Assembly: GCA_017617575.1 (NCBI GenBank)
Contig: JAFZVY010000057.1
Span: 1 to 37,740, forward strand
From: Bacteroidaceae bacterium
GTDB lineage: Bacteria; Bacteroidota; Bacteroidia; Bacteroidales; Bacteroidaceae
Reading direction: 5' to 3'
DNA: 37,740 nt
A model generated the notes under the pieces. That model was not told the DNA's origin. It saw nothing but the letters and a program-made list of their open reading frames with translations, and did not search any database. This document shows positions 7,501 through 14,860 of this stretch, piece after piece (position 1 is the stretch's first letter; every line of letters begins with the position of its first letter). The position numbers and the translations under genes were made by a program.

Positions 7501-7596
7501 TCCGCAAACCATTATACTAATCTGCTTGCCTACCTCATTAATAACGGGCTTACCTACCCCATTATTAATCCGATTGGCATGCTGATTATTATCGGG
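7501..7596 (+). repeat. Degenerate 24-bp tandem array, four units
   Basis: Units start at 7501, 7525, 7549 and 7573. The second and third begin CTTGCCTACC and CTTACCTACC, and units 2-4 share a CATTAATAA-like core followed by C and G residues. Unit 1 is weaker. The array fills the gap between the stop of membrane gene A and the promoter of gene B. The core resembles that of the array at 24228-24347. Confidence 0.65.
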
Positions 7597-7597
7597 G

Positions 7598-7630
7598 TTT
7601 GCAATTGTTCAAAAAAAGTGTTATCTTTGC
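7598..7630 (+). promoter_or_regulatory. Promoter of membrane paralogue B
   Basis: TTTG (7598-7601), 20-nt spacer, TATCTTTGC (7622-7630). This promoter is duplicated at 8320-8351. Confidence 0.8.
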
Positions 7631-7667
7631 AAAGCGTTTCGAGATGATACTCCGTGAACTTTACGAA
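7599..7667 (+). repeat. Promoter-containing direct repeat, copy 1
   Basis: This 69-bp segment recurs at 8320-8388, exactly 721 bp downstream, with two mismatches. It spans the promoter and the first transcribed bases, including AAAGCGTTTCGAGATGAT and CTCCGTGAACTTTACGAA. Confidence 0.9.
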
Positions 7668-7720
7668 AGCCCCTTAAGGCTGTATAATTAACTATCTAAA
7701 AACATAAAACTAAGAAGAAA

Positions 7721-8272
7721 ATGATCAATTGGAAAACAAACAGAAAGACAAATCCAAGTCCTGAAAAGATAATGTGTGCACCACAGAATAACAGTATGGT
7801 GTTAAGTTACACATTGAAAGCATGCATGAAATACATAATGGTAACTTTAGCTTGCACAGCAGGTATGTTTGTTTGTGCATATCCTATAATGAAGTTGTGT
7901 TCTCCGATTAACACCATGTTCTTTTTGGTTATTGCTGTTATTCTTTATTATGTCGCTTTTCATGTTGCCGATCGTCCTTTCAAGTATATTTACACAGTAA
8001 GGGACAGACTTTACAGAGAACGTTTTTGGTATAGAACAGGGTTTAATGGTACTTATGGCTTTTGGGCTGTGGTATGCGCATTGATCACATGTTTATGTAT
8101 TATGGACATTATCAACAATGGTTTCCATGCAACAGAAGAAACAACTCATATACCTTATGGGCACTTTGTTTTAATACTATGGTTATTATTCCTTAGTCTT
8201 GTCTTTCTATATACTTACTGGACATTCCGTGGATGGAAGAAGCGTTTCCCATGTTCCACAGTAAAAATATAG
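7721..8272 (+). CDS. Four-helix membrane protein of unknown family, copy B
   Basis: This 183-residue protein is paralogous to the product of 6893-7489. It shares the order CAP..N.MVLSYTL, CTAGM.VCAYPI, VADRPFKY and GWKKRFP.STVKI, but ends 12 residues earlier because the basic tail is missing. Four hydrophobic segments are visible. It has its own promoter 91 bp upstream, so copies A and B need not be co-transcribed, although they are in tandem. I see no nuclease, protease or toxin motif. Membrane location is the only safe statement; a small sensor, permease or holin-like role are all open. Confidence 0.8.
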   Translation: MINWKTNRKTNPSPEKIMCAPQNNSMVLSYTLKACMKYIMVTLACTAGMFVCAYPIMKLCSPINTMFFLVIAVILYYVAFHVADRPFKYIYTVRDRLYRERFWYRTGFNGTYGFWAVVCALITCLCIMDIINNGFHATEETTHIPYGHFVLILWLLFLSLVFLYTYWTFRGWKKRFPCSTVKI

Positions 8273-8319
8273 GAAAAGTGACGGACACAAAATAATCACA
8301 ACCCTTTTATTAATGGGGG

Positions 8320-8388
8320 TTGCAATTGTTCAAAAAAAGTATTATCTTTGCAAAGCGTTTCGAGATGATGCTCCGTGAACTTTACGAA
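8320..8388 (+). repeat. Promoter-containing direct repeat, copy 2
   Basis: Copy of 7599-7667 with two substitutions. It retains TTG (8320-8322), a 20-nt spacer and TATCTTTGC (8343-8351), so it should be an active promoter. No third membrane gene follows. The next gene is GH67 about 410 bp downstream, so this copy may now serve it through a long leader, or be the remnant of a lost third gene copy. Confidence 0.85.
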
Positions 8389-8425
8389 TGTCTTACGAAG
8401 GGCTCACGAAGGGTTGTCGAAGGAA
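8371..8425 (+). repeat. Short 11-bp array (TTACGAA type)
   Basis: Units at 8382, 8393, 8404 and 8415 read TTACGAATGTC, TTACGAAGGGC, TCACGAAGGGT and TGTCGAAGGAA; the 11 bases before them (CTCCGTGAACT) fit the phase. Copy 1 of the promoter repeat has only one such unit, so this copy appears to have expanded. Confidence 0.65.
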
Positions 8426-8515
8426 TGGGGGTAGAAAACTATGCCCAGTCGTGAACAACGACACTAACGAATGTTTCAGAAGTTAATAGGCGTTAACTAC
8501 GTGGAGTTAAAAGGA

Positions 8516-8653
8516 AAACGAAAATTTAGAAAATTAAAGAAAATTCTGTTTTCTTTATTTCCTTAAGCGTTTCGTAATCCTTACATCATAGAAAGAAAAT
8601 TCATAGAATGTAAGATGAAAAATAATTTTCTTTAATTTTCTAAATTTTCGTTT
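8516..8653. repeat. Perfect 30-bp inverted repeat with 78-nt loop
   Basis: Positions 8516-8545 are the exact reverse complement of 8624-8653. Inside the loop a nested CTTACAT (8579-8585) and ATGTAAG (8608-8614) can also pair. No target-site duplication flanks it and it has no coding capacity. It lies between the duplicated promoter at 8320 and GH67, so it would form a long hairpin in that leader RNA. The remainder of 8273-8759 shows no gene. Confidence 0.9.
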
Positions 8654-8759
8654 CTAAAAAAATCCACGAACAATCAAACTCCCTTTAACTTTAAGCAAGT
8701 GAAACTTGCGAAACTCTAATTTCAAAAACTAAACCAAACTAACATTTTTACTTTTTTTT

Positions 8760-10844
8760 ATGAAGAACAAGCATCTCGTTTCTTTGCTTACTTTGGCATC
8801 TGTATGCCTTTCCGCTGGTGCGGAGAATGACGGTACAAACCTTTGGTTTCAGAACAAGGCTAACAACGTGGCTAATGTTACGCTCAAGACAAAGGAGAGC
8901 GCAACAACGAATATTGCCGTGCGCGAACTGAAGAATGCGTGGGGCGGCGGTAGCGTTACCCTTGCCCGTGCGCCAAAGAAAGGTATGAAACAGGATGCGT
9001 TCACAATAAACCAGAAAGGTGGAAACGTGACCATCACTTCACCTTCGGATGCAGGACTCATGTATGGTGCTTACCATATCCTTCGCCTTGAGCAGACACT
9101 CGGCAAGGACGCTTATCGTGACACACTGTTCACAGAGACACCAGAGCACGACCTGCGCCTCCTAAACCATTGGGACAACCTCAACGGAACGGTGGAGCGT
9201 GGCTATGCAGGCAAGAGCATCTTTTGGGGTGACAAGCCACAGTCGTTCATCAACACCAAGACACGTACAGCCCTTACGGCAGCAAGGACTGCTATTGAGA
9301 GCTATGCCCGTGCAAATGCCTCTGTCGGCATCAACGGAGCGGTTATCAACAACGTGAACGCTTCGCCTAAGATGCTTTCAGACAGCGTACTCACTATGGT
9401 CAAGGCTTATGCGGATGCTTTGCGCCCATATAATATAAAGGTGTACCTTGCTGTCAACTTCTCAAGTCCTGTCGTCCTTGACGGACTGAAGACTGCCGAC
9501 CCACTCGACAAGGACGTACAGAAGTGGTGGACAAAGAAAGCAAAAGAGATTTATGCCAAGATACCTGACTTCGGTGGTTTCCTCGTAAAGGCTAACAGCG
9601 AGGGACAGCCTGGACCTATGGACTTCGGTCGCACTCATGCCGACGGAGCGAACATGCTTGCCAAGGCACTCAAGCCATTTGGCGGAATAGTCATGTGGCG
9701 TGCGTTCGTCTATAGTCCAAGCGACCCAGACCGTGCAAAGCAGGCTTACATAGAGTTCAAGGATTTGGACAGCAAGTTTATGGATAACGTGATTATCCAG
9801 ATTAAGAACGGTCCTATCGACTTCCAGCCACGTGAGCCATACAGCCCACTCTTTGGCGCTATGCCTAAGACACAGGAGATGGCAGAGCTTCAGATTACTC
9901 AGGAATACCTCGGACACAGCAACCACATCTGTTTCCTCGGAACGATGTGGGAGGAGTTCCTCAACGATATTAAGAAATACGCCAACTATACCGACAACCT
10001 CAAGGGCTACAAGTATCGTGCCATAGCAGGTGTGGCAAACGTGGGCGACGATGCCAATTTCTGTGGCAACACCATGGCACAGGCTAACTGGTACGCTTTC
10101 GGTCGTCTGGCTTGGAACTCCAACCTCACGAGCAAGGCTATTGCCCACGAATGGGTAAGCCAGAACATAGGCAAGGACAACAAGGCTTGCAAGACCGTGG
10201 AGGACATCCTCCTCATGAGCCGTGAAACTGTAGTTGACTACATGATGCCACTCGGCTTCCACCATATCTTTGCCGAGGGACACCACTATGGTCCTCAGCC
10301 TTGGCAGAATAATCCTGGACAGAGAGCAGACTGGCAATGCGTATATTATCACCGTGCCGATGCCAAAGGCGTGGGCTTCGACCGTACCGTCAAGACTGGT
10401 AGCGGAGCTACGGCACAGTATCCGGCTGCATTCGGCAACATGGTTGAGAATATCAACACCTGCCCAGACAAGTACCTCCTCTGGTTCCATCATGCCGACT
10501 GGAACCACAAGTGCCAGACAGGCAGGACACTTTGGAACGAGATGTGCTACCGTTACCAGAACGGACTTAACGGAGCAAGGGAGATGCTACGCAAGTGGAA
10601 CTCAACAGAACCATATATTGACACACGACTTTTCAACGACATTCAGGAGAAGATGCACATACAGGTGCGTGACGCAGAATGGTGGAAAGATGCATGCCTG
10701 AACTACTTCCAGACGTTCAGCCATCAGCCTATTCCTGCCACAACAGAACCACCTGTTCACTCTCTTAACGAGGTGAAGCGAGTACGACTTGGCATAACAA
10801 ATTACGAAAATCCATCTGCTAAGTTATTGAACTCTAGGCGTTGA
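8760..10844 (+). CDS. aguA: GH67 alpha-glucuronidase, exported
   Basis: This 694-residue enzyme removes 4-O-methyl-glucuronic acid from the ends of xylo-oligosaccharides. Residues 1-21 are a signal peptide (MKNKHLVSLLTLASVCLSAG), suggesting a periplasmic location. The N-terminal beta-sandwich is followed by the barrel with LNHWDNLNGTVERGYAGKSI (135-154). The catalytic set is present: general acid E281 (KANSEGQPGP) and the pair D354 (NGPIDFQP) and E382 (ITQEYLG), with spacings of 73 and 28 residues as in characterised GH67 enzymes. The start follows a T-rich tract and its promoter is uncertain; the nearest clear one is at 8320. The regulator at 14861 probably controls this sugar locus. No SusC/SusD genes or xylanases lie in the window. 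Confidence 0.96.
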   Translation: MKNKHLVSLLTLASVCLSAGAENDGTNLWFQNKANNVANVTLKTKESATTNIAVRELKNAWGGGSVTLARAPKKGMKQDAFTINQKGGNVTITSPSDAGLMYGAYHILRLEQTLGKDAYRDTLFTETPEHDLRLLNHWDNLNGTVERGYAGKSIFWGDKPQSFINTKTRTALTAARTAIESYARANASVGINGAVINNVNASPKMLSDSVLTMVKAYADALRPYNIKVYLAVNFSSPVVLDGLKTADPLDKDVQKWWTKKAKEIYAKIPDFGGFLVKANSEGQPGPMDFGRTHADGANMLAKALKPFGGIVMWRAFVYSPSDPDRAKQAYIEFKDLDSKFMDNVIIQIKNGPIDFQPREPYSPLFGAMPKTQEMAELQITQEYLGHSNHICFLGTMWEEFLNDIKKYANYTDNLKGYKYRAIAGVANVGDDANFCGNTMAQANWYAFGRLAWNSNLTSKAIAHEWVSQNIGKDNKACKTVEDILLMSRETVVDYMMPLGFHHIFAEGHHYGPQPWQNNPGQRADWQCVYYHRADAKGVGFDRTVKTGSGATAQYPAAFGNMVENINTCPDKYLLWFHHADWNHKCQTGRTLWNEMCYRYQNGLNGAREMLRKWNSTEPYIDTRLFNDIQEKMHIQVRDAEWWKDACLNYFQTFSHQPIPATTEPPVHSLNEVKRVRLGITNYENPSAKLLNSRR

Positions 10845-10899
10845 AACGTAGCGTAAAATATGTGTAACGCTATGTAAAACCCCCGATTTTTGTTTTTCC

Positions 10900-10908
10900 T
10901 ACATTTGC
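10900..10908 (+). promoter_or_regulatory. -7 box upstream of the 1184-residue secreted protein
   Basis: TACATTTGC matches TAnnTTTGC and lies 52 bp before the ATG. No TTG at the usual distance is visible. Confidence 0.6.
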
Positions 10909-10960
10909 CAGCGAAAATTTTAATCAAAACAATTACTAACATTTATTTAATTTTTCGCTT

Positions 10961-13900
10961 ATGAAAAACAAAAACCTCATGATGGGTCTTGGCTTCATGG
11001 CATTCTCAATGTCAATACAAGCACAGACAACACTCGTGTCTTTAGGTTTTGAGGATGCGGACAGCAAGTATCACACTACTGGCTCACTCTCAGGACTCGG
11101 TACTTATGGTGACTGGGTAAATCCTAAGGATGGTGACGAATGGAACGAAAAGAGTAAGGATGATCCAAAGAGCGGTGAATACTGTCTCCTCGCACAGAAT
11201 AGTGCAAGTATCAACGGACAGAACTGGGACCGTGGTTTCAAGATTGGTAACCTCGAACTCAAGGAGAACACAGCTTACCGTGTAAGCTTCTGGTTGAAGG
11301 TCAACGACTCTTCTTTCTCAGACCCAGAAAGTGGAGACACAAAGAACACAGGTCTTCGTGCATGGCTCTCAAAGGGTATTGAGAACTATGACAAGAGCCT
11401 TTGTACAGCCAACGGTACTAACTATGGTATCGAGAAGGACGGTAACTTCACAGGTGAGTGGCAGCACTTCTCATTTGTATCTTACTACACTACTGCAGAT
11501 ATCATGAACAAGTACGTCAGCGAGAACCAGTCTTGGGTTGGTGACGCAGTTTGTCCTGAGAATCTTGGTGGTGACGGTACTAAGAAGTACAAGGATGTCT
11601 TTGAAAACCGCATTCCTGAGAAGTTCTTCGCTATCGTAAATATGCACAGCCCTGTAACATACGCCCTTGATGATATCAAGGTAGAAGAAGGTGTTACATT
11701 CAACGAGGCTACATACGACGGTTTCGTTATCCGTCTTGACTTCGGTTACAACACTAACGTGGCTGACCTTGCAAAGGCAAATGGTGGAACTCTCTCACTC
11801 AACACAAGCTCTGTAAAGGTTGTAAGCGACGGAACAGAAGTACCAGTTCACCTCTTCGAGGGAAAGCAGGATGGCTTTGTCTATCTTTTCTTTGACGAAG
11901 GCGTTCAGTTGGGTAATGACGTACAGGTTTCATTCACTCCAGATGCAGACTGTCCAATCAAGTACGCAGGCGAGAAGCGTCCAAGCTCTGACACAGAGAC
12001 AGAGATGACAATCCTCGGTTTCGAGAACGAGACAGTTTACACAGTTGATGGTGAGTATGACGTATATTCTTCAGAGGCAGTTGCTCCTGTAATGCTTAGC
12101 GTAACTCCAGAGAACAACAGCTTCAACCTTTCAAAGGATGCATTCAAGGAGATTACTGTTAAGTTCGACAAGGATATCGACATTACAATGGCAGATGTTG
12201 TATGTATCACTAAGGATAACTTTGGTGAGCATCATACTTCAATTTCTGACATTAAGGTTGGTGAAGACCCTAAGACTCTCGTAATCTCTGTTCCAGAACT
12301 TACTGATGGAGAGTATGTCTTTGAAATCAATGATGTTGCTAACAATTTGTTGATTACATCAGATGACCCAATCCGCCTCACTTATGAAATTGGTAAGAGT
12401 GATTTTGTTGAGCAGGTTGATACAATCTACGCTTCACACTTCGATTCTGACTTGACTGGTGGTGTTCCAGAGGGTTGGTACACAAAGAACGCTGCAGGTG
12501 TTCACCAGTACGGATTTAACGATGAGGCTCGTACTTCACAGTTGAACTACAACTGGGGGGCTCAGCCAGGTGGTGGTGGTGCTCGTCTCTATGATGGATT
12601 CAGTGGTGACTTCACAAAGGCTCTCTACTGGGGTTCACGTGAAACTACCGAGGGTGTTTGTACATTCGGTCAGCTCGTTCAGGACTACCTCACTCCAGAC
12701 GGTCTCAACCTCGTAGAGGATACTCCTGAGGATATCAAGAAGAGTGCACTCAGGCTTACTCCACGTAAGTATCAGATTACATTCCTCATGGCTGCTTGGA
12801 AGAATGCTCCAGTATTCACATTCACTCTCGAAGACCTTCAGGGCAATGTATACGCTAAGTTCACAGACTTCGTTGCATCACCAACTTGTGCTGATGATAA
12901 TGGTAACAGATTGAATGGCGGTAAGGTTTCTGGTTCTGTAAAGTGCCAGTCAGACTTCACAGTTGAGAAGGAAGGCTTCTACGTTCTCAAGTTCGCTGCT
13001 CAGGATGCACAGTGGCAGGAGTTCCTCCTTGCTAACGTAACACTCACAACTATGCCAGCTAAGTCTGCTTACTACATGGGACTTATCGCTAAGGCTATTG
13101 ACGATGCTCAGGCTGTATATGACAAGGTAACCGATCCAAAGCTTGACGGTGAGACAAAGGATGCTCTCAAGGCAGAAATCGCAAAGGCTACTGCTGGTAT
13201 GGCTACATTCACAGCTCCATCAGAGGTAGAGGCTGAGGTTGACGCACTCAAGGCTGCTGCTGACGCTCTTACTACTCGTTCAGAGAACTTCGATAGCTTC
13301 AACAAGGCTAAGGAAGATATTGACTTGGCTCTCATCGACCTTGAGGTTACTAATGAAAAGTATCTCAAGTCTAAGTATGCAGTTGATGCACAGAATATCT
13401 TCAAACAGTACAAGGATGTTGACCCAAGCACTCTCAACGATGCAGACCTCGATGCTGCTACAACTAAGCTTACAGATGCTGCTAAGTACGTTGCTAACAT
13501 CGCTTCAGCTGTTGATGCCCTCACATGGGGTGCTACAAAGGCTGCTATGATTGCTGAGAAGTTTGGTGTAACAGGCGAGAAGCTTGATGCAGTAAACGCT
13601 CTTACAGAGGATGACGCTAAGGTTATCGGCGCTCTCAACGGTGAAATCGCTTACGCTCTCGTATCTAAGCTTGCAAAGGGTGAAAGCATCGAGGGTCTCA
13701 AGGAAAGTGTATTCAACACAGCTATCATGTCTGAGGACCCAGAAGATGAGAATGAGCATCCAGAGGAGTTCAAGGGTATTGACCTCTCAAGCTTCGTTCG
13801 CAACTCTCACCTCTACCGTGTAAACGGTGTGGACGGTGTTCCAGGTTGGGTACTCAATCCAGGTGCTGAGGGCAGCAGCGTATCACTCGGATTCAACGCT

Positions 13901-14515
13901 GACCCATCAGAAGAGAACCCAGTAGTTGACTGTCAGGTTTCTTCTTACGGTAACAACAACTACGACCTCTATCAGGAAATCGAAGGCCTCCCAGCAGGTT
14001 ACTACACACTCTGCATACAGACACGTACTCCACTCATCACTAAGGACGTTGATGATGTTCCAACAACATACTACTATAACGCTCAGAACGATGAGGGCAC
14101 TTGGGACAAGTACATCTACGCTAAGGGTGATGACGACAGCGAAGGCGTTGCTCCATTCACAGGTGCAAGCGGTCTTGTAACTACATTCGTTAAGGAAATC
14201 AAGGTTACAAACGGCAAGCTCACTATCGGTGCAAAGGAGAACTACGTATCAGGTAAGGCTGTCAGCCACGAGAGCAACGAGGCTACAGACTTCTGGACAG
14301 GTACTTCATACCTCGACTACGTAAATATCTACTTCGTACGTGCAATTGACGGCTTCGACTACGCTGGTCTTGCAACTGGTGTTGAGAACGTAAATGCTTC
14401 AGCTGTCGTAACAGACATCTACTCTGTGGGTGGTATTCGTCAGAACAAGCTCGTCAAGGGTATCAACATTGTTAAGATGAGCGACGGCAACGTTCGCCGA
14501 GTAATCGTAAAGTAA
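10961..14515 (+). CDS. Large secreted modular protein, probably carbohydrate binding
   Basis: The 1184-residue product starts with a signal peptide (MKNKNLMMGLGFMAFSMSIQ, then AQ). I recognise no catalytic domain. In order I see a beta-rich N-terminal module with carbohydrate-binding-like features (about 25-240), a Big_5-like Ig module (about 380-480, VTPENNSFNLSKDAFKEITV), and a second beta module (about 490-700). A long Ala/Lys/Asp-rich helical region that may be FIVAR-like follows (about 700-960), then a galactose-binding-like module (about 985-1140). The last 35 residues (DIYSVGGIRQNKLVKGINIV onwards) resemble the short C-terminal motif common on secreted Prevotella proteins, possibly a sorting tail. 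Codon choice is strongly biased, as in pepO, suggesting high expression. Being between GH67 and the regulator suggests a role in xylan binding, which is inference. Confidence 0.75.
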   Translation: MKNKNLMMGLGFMAFSMSIQAQTTLVSLGFEDADSKYHTTGSLSGLGTYGDWVNPKDGDEWNEKSKDDPKSGEYCLLAQNSASINGQNWDRGFKIGNLELKENTAYRVSFWLKVNDSSFSDPESGDTKNTGLRAWLSKGIENYDKSLCTANGTNYGIEKDGNFTGEWQHFSFVSYYTTADIMNKYVSENQSWVGDAVCPENLGGDGTKKYKDVFENRIPEKFFAIVNMHSPVTYALDDIKVEEGVTFNEATYDGFVIRLDFGYNTNVADLAKANGGTLSLNTSSVKVVSDGTEVPVHLFEGKQDGFVYLFFDEGVQLGNDVQVSFTPDADCPIKYAGEKRPSSDTETEMTILGFENETVYTVDGEYDVYSSEAVAPVMLSVTPENNSFNLSKDAFKEITVKFDKDIDITMADVVCITKDNFGEHHTSISDIKVGEDPKTLVISVPELTDGEYVFEINDVANNLLITSDDPIRLTYEIGKSDFVEQVDTIYASHFDSDLTGGVPEGWYTKNAAGVHQYGFNDEARTSQLNYNWGAQPGGGGARLYDGFSGDFTKALYWGSRETTEGVCTFGQLVQDYLTPDGLNLVEDTPEDIKKSALRLTPRKYQITFLMAAWKNAPVFTFTLEDLQGNVYAKFTDFVASPTCADDNGNRLNGGKVSGSVKCQSDFTVEKEGFYVLKFAAQDAQWQEFLLANVTLTTMPAKSAYYMGLIAKAIDDAQAVYDKVTDPKLDGETKDALKAEIAKATAGMATFTAPSEVEAEVDALKAAADALTTRSENFDSFNKAKEDIDLALIDLEVTNEKYLKSKYAVDAQNIFKQYKDVDPSTLNDADLDAATTKLTDAAKYVANIASAVDALTWGATKAAMIAEKFGVTGEKLDAVNALTEDDAKVIGALNGEIAYALVSKLAKGESIEGLKESVFNTAIMSEDPEDENEHPEEFKGIDLSSFVRNSHLYRVNGVDGVPGWVLNPGAEGSSVSLGFNADPSEENPVVDCQVSSYGNNNYDLYQEIEGLPAGYYTLCIQTRTPLITKDVDDVPTTYYYNAQNDEGTWDKYIYAKGDDDSEGVAPFTGASGLVTTFVKEIKVTNGKLTIGAKENYVSGKAVSHESNEATDFWTGTSYLDYVNIYFVRAIDGFDYAGLATGVENVNASAVVTDIYSVGGIRQNKLVKGINIVKMSDGNVRRVIVK

Positions 14516-14551
14516 ACGGTTAATTAGAATATTATACAGCATTTAAGATGG

Positions 14552-14582
14552 AGGGTGTGTCATTCGTGGCACACCCTTTTTC
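14552..14582 (+). terminator. Terminator of the secreted protein gene
   Basis: AGGGTGTG (14552-14559) pairs with CACACCCT (14570-14577), followed by five T. Confidence 0.85.
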
Positions 14583-14592
14583 TTATCCCCCT

Positions 14593-14746
14593 AAAGCTTT
14601 GATGAAATCATGCCAAAGCTTTCATTGGATTGAACGAAAGCTTTGAACGGATTGAACGAAAGCTTTAGATTGACTCAACGAAAGCTTTGGTGAAGTTGAA
14701 CGAAAGCTTTGAATGATTCAAAGGAAAGCTTTGACCTATGCAAGTA
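14593..14746. repeat. Seven-unit 22-bp tandem array with AAAGCTTT core
   Basis: The palindrome AAAGCTTT begins at 14593, 14615, 14637, 14659, 14681, 14703 and 14725, exactly 22 bp apart each time. The intervening 14 bases are related but degenerate; several end in TTGAACG. A 22-bp period excludes a protein-coding repeat. The array lies between the terminator of the secreted protein gene and the promoter of the hybrid regulator gene. Confidence 0.95.
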
Positions 14747-14785
14747 TGAATTTGAGTGCTCATGTCTTATTTTTATGCTTTACTT

Positions 14786-14824
14786 CATAATTCTTCATTC
14801 TTCATTTTTCATTCTTCATTTATT
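14786..14824. repeat. Dispersed ATTCTTCATT-type repeat
   Basis: Tandem ATTCTTCATTCTTCATT units, directly before the -7 box of the regulator gene. Relatives lie at 18848, 23163, 24696, 28259 and 28314. Confidence 0.7.
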
Positions 14825-14828
14825 TCCC

Positions 14829-14837
14829 TAACTTTGC
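14829..14837 (+). promoter_or_regulatory. -7 box of the hybrid regulator promoter
   Basis: TAACTTTGC is a full match, only 24 bp before the ATG at 14861. It rules out the longer frame that begins at 14756. Confidence 0.7.
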
Positions 14838-14860
14838 ACCCATCAACAAAACTAATCCTA

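Noticed and set aside
8516-8653. Possible MITE or insertion sequence remnant
   Set aside because: The arms are long and AT-rich, but no target-site duplication flanks them and no other copy was noticed in the window.
9462-10508. A 348-codon open frame on the minus strand opposite the GH67 gene
   Set aside because: It is wholly antisense to a well-supported enzyme with intact catalytic residues, and its product resembles no family.
14593-14746. Possible CRISPR array
   Set aside because: The conserved core is only 8 bp, the spacers are related to each other, the period is 22 bp, and no cas genes are present.
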